Source of the DNA: JBFLVN01 sp040758475
Lineage (GTDB): Bacteria; JAGRBM01
Direction of reading: 5' to 3'
Assembly: GCA_040758475.1 (NCBI GenBank)
Contig: JBFLVN010000052.1
Span: 1-16,068 of the forward strand
Length of the DNA stretch: 16,068 bases
Shown in pieces: positions 6,999 to 14,995 of this stretch. The notes below the pieces were generated by a model that made no database searches, was not told where the DNA came from, and worked only from the letters and a program-made list of their open reading frames with translations. The translations under genes and the position numbers were made by a program. The stretch's first letter is position 1, and every line of letters begins with the position of its first letter.

Positions 6999-7975
6999 TG
7001 CTTTTCCTCCTCTTGCTTGGGTTTCTTGCCTTCGCGCCTGCCGTGCAGGCGCAGGAATCCGTTTCACAAGTCCCGGTCCAGAGCGGCACCGAGAAAGCGA
7101 TGGTCGGGGACGAAATCCCCCTGGCATTGGAACTCCCGCCGGGCGAGAGCGTTATCGGCGAGCCGCGCGTGGCCAATGCGCCGGAAGGGTTTGCACTCAA
7201 GGGCGTGCGGGCCGTGCCCCCCGCGGAAGGCGCGTCCACCTGGAAGATCGAGATCGTCCTTGCTCCCTTCGATCTCAAGACCAAGGAAATCCCGCCTTTG
7301 GAAATTTCCTATTCTTCTCCGAGCGGCGAGAAGCGAATAAAGACGCAGGCCGTTCCCTTTTCGATCGAGCCTGTCCTTCCCGAAGAAAAAAACGAGATGA
7401 TGGACATCCACGGCCCCTTGGGCGTTTCCCTCTCTTGGTGGATGTATTTGCTGTATGCCATGGCGCTGGCGGGAGCGATTTGGGCGGCCTTGTGGTTTTG
7501 GCGCCGGAGAAAACAGAAAGAGGCCCCCCTCGTTCCCGCCGCACCGCCCGTTCCACCGTATGAAAAAGCCCTCGCGGCACTCATGGCCCTCGAAACCGAA
7601 GACCTGCCCCGAAAAGGCCGATCCGCCGAGCACTGCACGCGCCTTTCGGAGATTTTGCGGGAATACGTGGAGGGGCGTTACGAGTTCCCCGCCCGGGAAC
7701 AGACCACGGGCGAGATCAAATCCGCTTTCGCTACAGTCCCGGCCCTGGATACGGCCGAAGGGAAAGCTCTTGTGCAGCAGGCCCTTTCCCTTCTTGAAGA
7801 GTGGGACCTCATCAAATTCGCGCGCCTTCCCATCGAAGAATTTCGGGCGCGGCAGATGCTCGCGGAAACGCGCCGGTGGGTGGAGGAGACAAAACCCCTT
7901 CCAGTGGTCTTGATGGCGCCGGTCGTGGAACCTTCCGCGCCCGTATCGCCCTTGGCGGGAGGGGCTGCACCGTGA
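6998..7975 (+). CDS. BatD-like single-pass membrane protein between DUF58 gene and batA
   Basis: This 325-residue protein has a signal peptide (residues 1-18, ending VQA before QE). A beta-rich periplasmic region of about 125 residues follows, then one transmembrane helix at about 147-168, a basic stop-transfer run RRRKQK and a helical cytosolic domain. The cytosolic part (about 188-305) has the pattern seen in DUF4381-type and BatD C-terminal proteins: a helix pair, EQTTGEIKSAF, then WDLIKFARLP. It sits where many Bat operons carry a poorly named protein between the DUF58 gene and batA. The start ATG overlaps the previous stop by one base; its end overlaps the batA GTG by 4 nt. Function is unknown; it may recruit the cytosolic MoxR/DUF58 pair to the membrane, which is inference from topology. 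Confidence 0.8.
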   Translation: MLFLLLLGFLAFAPAVQAQESVSQVPVQSGTEKAMVGDEIPLALELPPGESVIGEPRVANAPEGFALKGVRAVPPAEGASTWKIEIVLAPFDLKTKEIPPLEISYSSPSGEKRIKTQAVPFSIEPVLPEEKNEMMDIHGPLGVSLSWWMYLLYAMALAGAIWAALWFWRRRKQKEAPLVPAAPPVPPYEKALAALMALETEDLPRKGRSAEHCTRLSEILREYVEGRYEFPAREQTTGEIKSAFATVPALDTAEGKALVQQALSLLEEWDLIKFARLPIEEFRARQMLAETRRWVEETKPLPVVLMAPVVEPSAPVSPLAGGAAP

Positions 7976-8949
7976 GGTTCGAGAGTCCTTGGTGGTTTTT
8001 GGCGTTCGCGCCGCTCCTGGCGACGGCCTGGTACGTTTTTTCGGAGCGCTTTGCGAAACAGCGGACTCCCCGCGTCGCTTTTTCGCTGACGGAGAAAATG
8101 TCTTCCCTCCCGCGTGGCCCCCGGGCCGCTCTGCGGAACGTCCCGCCCGTGCTCCGGCTCCTCGCCCTTGCACTCCTTGTTGTGGCGCTTGCCCGTCCCC
8201 AAGGGGCGCTTTCCCGGGATACCATCACGACGGAGGGGATCGACATCGTGATCGTGCTCGATTCCTCCCAGTCCATGGCGGCCCAGGACTTCGAGCCCAA
8301 CCGCCTCTTCGCGGCGCGCAAGGTGGCGGCCGATTTCGTGGCGGGTCGCAAGGGCGACCGGATCGGCTACGTCACCTTTGCCACCACGGCCATCACCCGC
8401 TCGCCCCTTACGGCCGACTACGCCGTGCTCGGGCAGATCATCGAGCAAACGCAGTTTTCCAACGAGCAGCAGACGGCCATCGGCGTTGCGCTCGCCACGG
8501 CGCTAAACCGCCTGCGGGACGATCCTTCCCGGAGCCGGGTCGTCATTTTGCTGACGGACGGTCAGAACAACGCGGGGGAGATCGACCCCGTCACGGCTTC
8601 CGAACTGGCTGTTTCGCTCGGCGTCAAGGTTTATACGATCGGCATCGGCCGCCGGCCCGAGAACATGGGGATGGTCCAGCGCTTTTTCGGCCAGATGCCC
8701 GCGCCGGTCGATGAGAAGCAGTTGCGCGACATCGCGGAGCGCACCGGCGGGCAGTACTTCCGTGCGGAAGATGCCGAAACTTTGAGCCGCATCTACAAAG
8801 AGATTTCCCGTCTCGAAACAAAGCCCATCGAGGCGGGTTTTATCCGCACGTACCGGGAGTTCTACCGCCCCTTCGCGGCGGTGGCCCTGATTCTCCTCGT
8901 GCTCGAATTCCTTTTGCGCCGGACTTATTTGCAAGGCGTGGGGGTCTGA
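7972..8949 (+). CDS. batA: BatA, VWA-domain inner-membrane protein
   Basis: This 325-residue membrane protein has two N-terminal helices (about 7-24 and 58-75), a VWA domain, and a C-terminal helix near 302-317. The MIDAS motif DSSQS is complete at Asp97-Ser101; LLTDGQNN supplies the later acidic residue. The basic stretch between the first two helices suggests that this loop is cytosolic and the VWA domain periplasmic. The family is named for aerotolerance in Bacteroides, where Bat proteins are thought to form a membrane complex; the molecular activity is not established. The start chosen is the GTG that overlaps the previous TGA, with GGAGG 9 nt upstream; translation from it gives the conserved MRFESPWWFLAF opening. 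An in-frame extension to 7801 is unlikely. Confidence 0.93.
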   Translation: MRFESPWWFLAFAPLLATAWYVFSERFAKQRTPRVAFSLTEKMSSLPRGPRAALRNVPPVLRLLALALLVVALARPQGALSRDTITTEGIDIVIVLDSSQSMAAQDFEPNRLFAARKVAADFVAGRKGDRIGYVTFATTAITRSPLTADYAVLGQIIEQTQFSNEQQTAIGVALATALNRLRDDPSRSRVVILLTDGQNNAGEIDPVTASELAVSLGVKVYTIGIGRRPENMGMVQRFFGQMPAPVDEKQLRDIAERTGGQYFRAEDAETLSRIYKEISRLETKPIEAGFIRTYREFYRPFAAVALILLVLEFLLRRTYLQGVGV

Positions 8950-8951
8950 CC

Positions 8952-10865
8952 GTGCGGTTTCTCGATTCATCCTCCCTCTGGTTCCTCGCGCTCCTTCCGG
9001 CGCTCGGGCTCCTGGCGTTCTGGGCCGAAGGACGAAGGAAGCGGCGCCTCGCGGAGTTCGCGGGGGAGGGGGCTTTGGGCCGGATCGCGCTTGTCCCTTC
9101 GAGGGCGAGGCGCCTTGCGGCCAGCGTTCTTCCGGTACTGGCGGCCCTGTTCCTGGTGCTCGCCCTCGCCCGGCCCCAATCGGGGACGAAGAAGATTTCC
9201 GCCGAGCGGGAAGGCGCCGCCATCGCTATCGTGCTGGATACGTCCCTCAGCATGGCGACGGAGGATGTTCCTCCGAGCCGGTTTCTGCTCGCCCGCCGAG
9301 CGATTTCGGTCCTTTTGGAACGCCTTGCCGGGGACCGGGTGGCGCTCGTCACGTTCTCGGGGCAGTCCTACGTCCTCTCGCCGCTCACGTCGGATTACCG
9401 GGCCATTGATCTTTCTCTTGAAGCCATCGGGCCGGGATTCGTGGGCCAGCCCGGCTCCCGCATCGCCGTGGGCCTTCGCGGCGGCATCGACGCCCTCGCT
9501 TCGGCGGGGACGGAATCGGGAAAAGCCGTCGTTCTCCTTTCGGATGGGGAAGCTCTGGGAGAAGGAGAGGGCGAACTTGGCGAAGTAATCGAATTGGCGG
9601 GTGCCGCCGGCATCCGTGTTTATTCCCTGGGGATCGGAAAGACCCAGGGCGAGCCCATCCCCATTCGCGACGAGCGGGGCGAAGTGAGCGCCTACAAGCG
9701 CGATGACCGGGGCGAAGTGGTCCTTTCTCGTTTGGAGGAGGAAACCCTGCGGCTGGCCGGTGAAAAGACCGGCGGCAGGTACTGGCCTCTTTCTTCTTCC
9801 TTGAAAGAAATTTCCCTCGTCGTGGAGGCCCTCGAAGGGCTCGCGCGCGAGAAATTCCAGGAAGAGCACCTGATTCACTACCAGGAAGAATTCGCCTGGA
9901 TGGTTTTCCCCGCCCTCCTGTTGCTGTGGATCGAACTCTGCTGGCCCCTGGTGCAGCGCAAGAAGAACGGGGCCTTTCTCCCAAGTGGCGCCCGGGCGGG
10001 CGCGCTCGTGGCGGCGGCGCTCTGGTTGGGGCTCTCGGGCTTCGATTGGTCCACCTACCGGGGGACGCAGAAGGGCGTCGGGGCCTACAGCCGGGAGGAT
10101 TACGACAAGGCGCTTGAGGAGTTCGCGGGCGCAGCCAAGGCCGCCCCGAAGGACGTTCCCGAAGCGGCGCGGCTCCACTACAACCTGGGGAACGCCTATT
10201 ACAAGAAAGGCCGCCTCGAAGACGCCGCGGCCGAATGGAAGCGGGCCAGAGAGCTGGCGCAAGACAAATCCCTTGCCGGAGCGGTGGATTACAATTTGGG
10301 GAACGCGTCCCTCTCCAAGGCCATCGAATCCATGAAGCAGAGCCAGCCCGACGCCGAGGCCCTCAAAGAGGCCATCTCTCTCTACCGCAAGTCCCTCGAA
10401 GCCAATCCGAAGGACGTGGCCGCCAAACACAACTTCGAGCTCTCGACGCGCCTCCTCGAAATGCCGCCACCCCCTCCGCAACAGCAGCAGGGAGGGGAGA
10501 AGGACGAAGAGGGCGAGCCGCAAGAACAGCAAGCGGCGGCTCAGGCGCAAAAATCCGAAGGAGAGGAATCGGACGAAAAATCCAAAGCCGCCGCCGCGGC
10601 GGAGCAGGAAGAAAAGCAGGACAAAGAGAAATCATCGCCCAAATCCTCGGAGGAACAAGAGAAGAAGGACGGAGAGAAATCTTCCGCCCAGGCTTCGAGC
10701 GATAAGGAAGAGGGGCAGGAGCAACAAGGAGAGCCCCAACGGGAAGGAAGCATTTCCAAGGAAGAAGCCGAGCGGATTCTGGACGGCATCGCGGAGAAAG
10801 AACGGCGCGAACGACAGAACCGGCAGCGCCAGCTCCTGGAAACGGGAGGGCGAAATGACTGGTAA
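8952..10865 (+). CDS. batB: BatB-BatC fusion: VWA membrane protein joined to TPR protein with charged tail
   Basis: In this 637-residue protein, the BatB half has helices near 8-26, 58-75 and 316-334 and a VWA domain with MIDAS motif DTSLS at Asp96-Ser100. A further helix at about 347-364 leads into a TPR region (about 376-500, with HYNLGNAYYKKGRLEDAA and VDYNLGNA). A low-complexity Gln/Glu/Lys/Ser tail (504-600) and a conserved-looking basic C-terminus ending in NDW complete it. These last parts match BatC, normally a separate gene. By the positive-inside rule, both the VWA domain and the TPR region should be periplasmic. The GTG start lies 2 nt after batA stops. The reading frame is continuous with no sign of error at the junction. 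The fusion should keep the VWA and TPR parts in equal amounts. Confidence 0.9.
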   Translation: MRFLDSSSLWFLALLPALGLLAFWAEGRRKRRLAEFAGEGALGRIALVPSRARRLAASVLPVLAALFLVLALARPQSGTKKISAEREGAAIAIVLDTSLSMATEDVPPSRFLLARRAISVLLERLAGDRVALVTFSGQSYVLSPLTSDYRAIDLSLEAIGPGFVGQPGSRIAVGLRGGIDALASAGTESGKAVVLLSDGEALGEGEGELGEVIELAGAAGIRVYSLGIGKTQGEPIPIRDERGEVSAYKRDDRGEVVLSRLEEETLRLAGEKTGGRYWPLSSSLKEISLVVEALEGLAREKFQEEHLIHYQEEFAWMVFPALLLLWIELCWPLVQRKKNGAFLPSGARAGALVAAALWLGLSGFDWSTYRGTQKGVGAYSREDYDKALEEFAGAAKAAPKDVPEAARLHYNLGNAYYKKGRLEDAAAEWKRARELAQDKSLAGAVDYNLGNASLSKAIESMKQSQPDAEALKEAISLYRKSLEANPKDVAAKHNFELSTRLLEMPPPPPQQQQGGEKDEEGEPQEQQAAAQAQKSEGEESDEKSKAAAAAEQEEKQDKEKSSPKSSEEQEKKDGEKSSAQASSDKEEGQEQQGEPQREGSISKEEAERILDGIAEKERRERQNRQRQLLETGGRNDW

Positions 10866-12684
10866 GTTTTCGCTCCTTCGCTTCGCTTTCCTTGTCGTTG
10901 CCGGGGGCGCGATCCTGCTCGTTTCTTCCCGTGGTTTCGCCGCTCCGGCCTTCTCCGTTGCCGCCCGGTTCGACCGGGCGGAGGCCGTGGTGGGAGAGCT
11001 TCTGTCGCTTACGGTCGAAGTGACGGGCCAGGTGGCCCGTCTTCCGAACGCCGATCCCCAATTGCCGGCTGAGTTCCTGCATTACTTCGAGATCCAAGGG
11101 GCGAGCCATTCGTTCCAGACGTCCATCGTGAACGGCGCCGCGACCGTGAAAAAAACGGTCATGTATCAAGTCCGGCCCATTAAGGCGGGCCAGGTCCGCC
11201 TGGGGTCCGCGGTGATGGCGATTGGAGATGCAGTCTACAAGAGCCAGCCCCTTGAAATCCTGGTCCGTGAGGCCGGCGCCGCCCCGGCGGGAAGAAAGCC
11301 GGGCGGCGAAGCCGTTCCCTACTTCGTCGAGGCCCGCACGCCGGTAAAAAGTCCTGTTTACGTGGGAGAGGAAATTCCCGTTTCGCTCGTCATCTACAGC
11401 GTGGCGCCCGTGACCAACGTCAACCTTTCCGCGGGCTTTCCCGCCCCCACCCGGTTTCGCCGGGAAGTGATTGACACGCATGGCAATTACACCTTGAATC
11501 AAGTTCAGCGGAACGGGACGAACTATTATTCGGCTTCCGTGCTCCAGGTGGCTTTCTATCCGCTCGCGAGCGGCCCCGCCCGCATCGAGCCGGTGACTCT
11601 CGATCTGCAACTGGGCGGCACCCCGCAGCAGCTCCTCGATCAATTCTGGGGTGGCATGTTCGGGCGCCTGCGGGGCCAGAGCGTGCGGGCCTCGACGGAG
11701 GCCCTTTCTTTCGAGGTCCAGCCTGTTCCGGAAGCAGGAAAGCCGCATTCCTTCGCGGGAGCCGTAGGGAAAATTTCCATCCTCGGTACCTTGGCGGGGG
11801 GCGCCGCGAGCCGGCAGGTGAAAGTGGGGGACCCGGTTCCCTACACCGTCGAGGTTTCGATCCGGGGGAATCCCGACGCGGTGCTGGCGCCGGCCCTGCG
11901 CCTTCCCCAGGGGTTCGACAGCTTCGACGCCCAGGTTTCCCAGACCCCGCTTCCCACGCCGGAAGGCGGCATCGAATTCAAGAAAACGTTTTCCTATCTC
12001 CTCGTTCCGAGACGTCCCGGGACGGAGCGTTTTTCACCGCTCTCTTTTTCCTGGTTCGACCCGGAGAAAGAAAAGTACCAAACCTGGGAAGCGCCTGCGG
12101 TCGAACTCCTCGTTACGGGCACGGCCGAACCGGGGGCGATGGATGGGGCCCCTTCCATGAAAAAGGAAGAGCCCGGCCTACAGCTTCGCTACATCAAGCC
12201 CGACGCCCAGGACCTCGCGGCGGGGAGGTCTTCGCTTCTGGCGAATCCCGCGTTTTTGGCTGCCGTCATTTTCCCCCTGGGAGTTTTTGGAGGATGCGCC
12301 GCAGTAGCAAGAAAACGTGCCCGTTCCGAACAAGATGCGCCCTGGGCCCGGCGGCAGAAAGCGCGGAAACGCTTCGAGGCGTCCTTGAAACGCGCCGCGC
12401 GGGCGGAAGGGACGGGAGCTCGCGCGGGCGAGAGCGCCCAGGCCCTTCTCTCTCTTGTGGGCGACCTCTGGAACTTCGAAGCCGCCGGGCTTACGCGGCC
12501 CGCCCTCGAAGGGCGGCTTAGCGAACTCGGAGTGGAGGAAGCGCTCCGCAAAGAATTTCTCTCGTTCCTCGCCAGGCTCGACGAAGCCCGCTTCGCGGGG
12601 GCCGGTTTGCCGGAGGGGGCGGGGTTGATCGACGAAACCAGGCGCCTCGGCGGGAAATTTCTGCAAGCGAGGGAGAAGCCGTGA
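10855..12684 (+). CDS. batD: BatD, large periplasmic protein with one membrane anchor
   Basis: This 609-residue protein begins with a signal peptide (residues 1-30, ending FAA). It has a long, beta-rich periplasmic region made of repeated Ig-like segments (motifs such as VGELLSLTVEVTG, VGEEIPVSLVIYS and VGDPVPYTVEVSI mark three domain starts), a helix at about 466-485, a basic segment, and a helical cytosolic domain. This is the standard BatD/oxygen-tolerance layout. The cytosolic domain resembles in pattern that of the BatD-like protein encoded at 6998-7975. The ATG overlaps the end of the batB-batC gene by 11 nt and is preceded by GGGAGGG. It is expected to scaffold the periplasmic VWA and TPR proteins; that is inference from the family's operon context. 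Confidence 0.9.
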   Translation: MTGKFSLLRFAFLVVAGGAILLVSSRGFAAPAFSVAARFDRAEAVVGELLSLTVEVTGQVARLPNADPQLPAEFLHYFEIQGASHSFQTSIVNGAATVKKTVMYQVRPIKAGQVRLGSAVMAIGDAVYKSQPLEILVREAGAAPAGRKPGGEAVPYFVEARTPVKSPVYVGEEIPVSLVIYSVAPVTNVNLSAGFPAPTRFRREVIDTHGNYTLNQVQRNGTNYYSASVLQVAFYPLASGPARIEPVTLDLQLGGTPQQLLDQFWGGMFGRLRGQSVRASTEALSFEVQPVPEAGKPHSFAGAVGKISILGTLAGGAASRQVKVGDPVPYTVEVSIRGNPDAVLAPALRLPQGFDSFDAQVSQTPLPTPEGGIEFKKTFSYLLVPRRPGTERFSPLSFSWFDPEKEKYQTWEAPAVELLVTGTAEPGAMDGAPSMKKEEPGLQLRYIKPDAQDLAAGRSSLLANPAFLAAVIFPLGVFGGCAAVARKRARSEQDAPWARRQKARKRFEASLKRAARAEGTGARAGESAQALLSLVGDLWNFEAAGLTRPALEGRLSELGVEEALRKEFLSFLARLDEARFAGAGLPEGAGLIDETRRLGGKFLQAREKP

Positions 12685-13436
12685 AAAAGGTCTTCCTCTT
12701 TTTATTGCTGGCGGCGTTTCCGCTTCGGGCGCAAGCCTCCGAATCAGCGGCGGCCCTCTACAACGAGGGGAACCGCCTCTGGAAGGAAGGGAATTATTCC
12801 GTCGCGGCCGGAAAGTACGAAGAAGCCCGGCTTCTTGGCGTTCGCGATGCCCGGCTTGAATACAACCTGGGGTGCGCGGAGGCGCGCCTGGGGGACGTGG
12901 GCCGGGCGCGCCTCGCCTTCGAGCGCGCCGCCCGGCTCGATCCGGGGGATGAGGATGTGCGGCACAACCTGGGGGTTCTCCGGAAGTCGGTTCCGGGCGA
13001 GCAGGAACCCTTGGAAGGCGGGGCGTTCGAAACTCTTCGGAGCGCCTACGGCCGCCTGAGTCTTGGGCTGATCGCCGCCGGGATGGCGGCGGCCTGGGGG
13101 CTTTTCTGGATCGCCTGGGGTGGCTTGCTACTCGTGCGTGGGCCCCGGATGAGGGCTTTTCTAGGCGTTTTGCGCCTTATTGCGGGGCTGCTCCTTGCTG
13201 GTTTGACGGGGATTTTCTATTCTAGGCGCCATCATCTGTCCCGGCCCGTTGCAGTGGTGGTGGAGAGCGGGGGAGTCAGGGCCGGGCCAGATCCCATGGA
13301 GCGGGAAATCCACTCAGTAGCGGCCGGACGCCTCGTGGAAACGGGCGAAACGGCGGGGGCGTGGGTGGAAGTCCGGGTCGAGGGGGAGTTCGAAGGGTGG
13401 CTTCCCCAGGATCAAGTAGAATCGGTTGGGCCCTGA
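12681..13436 (+). CDS. batE: BatE, TPR and SH3-like membrane protein
   Basis: This 251-residue protein has a signal peptide (1-19, ending AQA), TPR motifs at about 22-103 (LYNEGNRLWKEGNYSVAAGKY, LEYNLGCAEARLG), two transmembrane helices at about 127-152 and 160-180, and a C-terminal SH3-like domain (about 189-249, VRAGPDPM and GWLPQDQVE). TPR-TM-TM-SH3 is the defining architecture of BatE. Positive residues between the helices place that loop in the cytosol and both soluble domains in the periplasm. The GTG start overlaps the batD stop by 4 nt, with GAGGGAG upstream. It is the last gene of the operon. SH3b domains often bind peptides or cell-wall material, so a link to the envelope is possible but unproven. 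Confidence 0.9.
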   Translation: MKKVFLFLLLAAFPLRAQASESAAALYNEGNRLWKEGNYSVAAGKYEEARLLGVRDARLEYNLGCAEARLGDVGRARLAFERAARLDPGDEDVRHNLGVLRKSVPGEQEPLEGGAFETLRSAYGRLSLGLIAAGMAAAWGLFWIAWGGLLLVRGPRMRAFLGVLRLIAGLLLAGLTGIFYSRRHHLSRPVAVVVESGGVRAGPDPMEREIHSVAAGRLVETGETAGAWVEVRVEGEFEGWLPQDQVESVGP

Positions 13437-13444
13437 AGGTTTTC

Positions 13445-13471
13445 CGGCGGGGTGCCTGTCGAGGTTTTTTT
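13445..13471 (+). terminator. weak candidate terminator after batE
   Basis: CGGCGG (13445-13450) can pair with CTGTCG (13456-13461) around GGTGC, with two G-T wobbles, and seven T residues follow at 13465-13471. The stem is weak, so this may only partly separate the Bat operon from the next genes. Confidence 0.35.
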
Positions 13472-13484
13472 AATTTCCAGGATT

Positions 13485-13490
13485 AAGGAG
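13485..13490 (+). promoter_or_regulatory. ribosome binding site of the FYDLN-acid gene
   Basis: AAGGAG lies 10 nt before the ATG at 13501. It is the closest match to a consensus Shine-Dalgarno sequence on this strand of the window and suggests good expression, unlike most Bat genes, which depend on overlaps. Confidence 0.6.
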
Positions 13491-13500
13491 AAAAGCATTC

Positions 13501-13833
13501 ATGCCCGCAGTCGATTACGGGAAGAAACACATCTGTTATAGCTGCGCCACGAAGTTCTACGACCTCAAGAAGGCCAAGGCCATCTGCCCCAAGTGCGGAG
13601 CGGATCAGGCCAACGCGCCCGCCCAGCCGGATATGAAGGCCGTCAAGAAGGCCCCGGTCCTTAAGGTGACGCCCAAGCCGGCTGCCAAGAAGCCGGTGGA
13701 AGAAGTGGAGGCCGGCGCGCCCGACGACATGGAGGAAGAAGACGAAGACTTCGACCTCGTCGGCGGCGAGGAAGAAGAAGAGGAAGAAGAGGCCGAGGAG
13801 GAGGGGGACGACGACGACGATGACGATCGCTAG
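13501..13833 (+). CDS. FYDLN-acid family zinc-ribbon protein
   Basis: This 110-residue soluble protein has an N-terminal zinc ribbon with Cys12-x2-Cys15 and Cys29-x2-Cys32, with the diagnostic KFYDLKK between the pairs. A Lys/Pro/Ala linker (about 45-68) and an extremely acidic tail follow (about 74-110, ending in consecutive Asp). This is the FYDLN_acid family (TIGR02300/PF09538), of unknown function and mostly known from proteobacteria. The acidic tail is encoded by GAN triplet runs. A zinc ribbon with an acidic tail suggests binding to a basic partner, DNA-binding protein or RNA polymerase component, which is inference only. It has a good ribosome binding site and is the first gene of a three-gene cassette; its last 14 nt overlap the start of the kinase gene. 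Confidence 0.85.
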   Translation: MPAVDYGKKHICYSCATKFYDLKKAKAICPKCGADQANAPAQPDMKAVKKAPVLKVTPKPAAKKPVEEVEAGAPDDMEEEDEDFDLVGGEEEEEEEEAEEEGDDDDDDDR

Positions 13834-14977
13834 CGGTGCCGCTGTGGCGGTTTCCAGCCGCCCCTACAACATCGCCGTCGTCGACGACGAGGAGATGGTG
13901 ACGTTCGCCATTAACAAGGCGCTTCGTCACAATCCCACGTACAAGATCCACACCTTCAATTCGCCCCTCGATGCCGCCAAGGCCATCGAGGCGATGGATC
14001 TGGACCTCATCATCAGCGATTACCTCATGCCCCACATGACGGGCGTCGAGCTTCTTCTCCGGATCAAGGAGAGCAAACCCGACGCCACCCGGATCATGCT
14101 CACGGCCTACGCCGACAAGGAGAGCGTGATCAAGGCGATCAACGACGTGGGGCTTTTCTTCTACCTGGAGAAGCCCTGGGAGAACGAAGACCTGCGGCTC
14201 GTGGTCCAGCGGGGCCTCGAAAAGCGGGATTTGGTCAGCCAGCTCCGCCAGCGCGTGGTGGAACTCGAAACCGCCAACAAGGAACTAAAAGAAGCGCGGG
14301 AAGAGCTCATCCGTTCCGAACGCCTTTCGGCCATCGGCCAGATGGCCAGTTCCATCGTCCACGACTTCAAGGGGCCCATGACGGCGATCCTGGGCTTCTC
14401 CGAGCTCCTGGCCCTGCCCGATTACACGACGGAAGAAAAACAGAGCCTCTACCACAGCATCCGCACCGAGATCGAGCGCATGGTGGACATGACGAACGAG
14501 GTGCTCGATTTCACCAAGGGGACGATCTCCCTCCAGCGTGAAGAAGTGCCGCTCAAGGATTTCCTCGAGCACACGGTGAAGCCCCTCGAACGGGCCCTTA
14601 CGCGCAACAAGGTTGAAGTGCGTTTCGCCCACGGCGCGCCCGAGCGCCTTTCCATCGACCGCCGCCGGTTCCGGCGGGTGATGGAGAACCTCGTCGGCAA
14701 CGCCATCGACGCCATGCTGGAGGGGGGCTCCATCGAGATTTCCTCCCAGGACCAGGGCGACGCCGTCCTGATCGACGTGAAAGACACGGGGAGCGGCATT
14801 CCGCCCCAGATTCGGGAGACTCTTTTCCTTCCTTTCGTGACGCATGGGAAGAGCCACGGAACGGGCCTCGGCATGGCCATCGCCAAGCGCATCGTCGAGT
14901 CCCACGGGGGGTCCATTTCCTTCGACACGGAAATGGGCAAGGGAACTGTTTTTCACCTGTGCATTCCGAAAAAGTAG
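13820..14977 (+). CDS. soluble response-regulator receiver-histidine kinase
   Basis: This 385-residue signalling protein has no membrane segments. An N-terminal receiver domain (about 16-135) has Asp22, Asp23, phospho-acceptor Asp67 in SDYLMP, Thr95 and Lys118 in LEKPW. A coiled coil (about 138-168) follows, then a HisKA domain with His181 in the H-box HDFKGP, and an HATPase domain with the N-box around Asn294, DTGSGI at 322-327 and GTGLGMAIAKRI from 347. All catalytic residues appear intact. The receiver-first order is the reverse of typical hybrid kinases and suggests that phosphorylation of the receiver tunes the kinase. The ATG lies inside the end of the preceding gene; a GTG at 13844 is an alternative start. 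No DNA-binding domain or cognate regulator is present, so its output partner is unknown. Confidence 0.93.
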   Translation: MTIASGAAVAVSSRPYNIAVVDDEEMVTFAINKALRHNPTYKIHTFNSPLDAAKAIEAMDLDLIISDYLMPHMTGVELLLRIKESKPDATRIMLTAYADKESVIKAINDVGLFFYLEKPWENEDLRLVVQRGLEKRDLVSQLRQRVVELETANKELKEAREELIRSERLSAIGQMASSIVHDFKGPMTAILGFSELLALPDYTTEEKQSLYHSIRTEIERMVDMTNEVLDFTKGTISLQREEVPLKDFLEHTVKPLERALTRNKVEVRFAHGAPERLSIDRRRFRRVMENLVGNAIDAMLEGGSIEISSQDQGDAVLIDVKDTGSGIPPQIRETLFLPFVTHGKSHGTGLGMAIAKRIVESHGGSISFDTEMGKGTVFHLCIPKK

Positions 14978-14995
14978 CTTTCGGGAGTTCCCGCC

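Noticed and set aside
7801..7971. In-frame upstream extension of batA
   Set aside because: It overlaps the end of the preceding gene in another frame; the GTG at 7972 has a GGAGG site and gives the conserved BatA N-terminus.
8967..10550. 527-codon minus-strand open frame opposite the batB-batC gene
   Set aside because: It is an antisense shadow rich in Arg, Gly and Glu with no domain; the plus-strand frame has MIDAS, transmembrane and TPR features.
10470..10750. Low-complexity Gln/Glu/Lys coding region as a possible frameshift or repeat artefact
   Set aside because: The frame is continuous into a sensible C-terminus ending in NDW, and such charged tails are normal in BatC proteins.
10363..11748. 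461-codon minus-strand open frame across batC and batD
   Set aside because: It spans two unrelated plus-strand genes with no start signal and has an Arg/Pro-rich translation without motifs.
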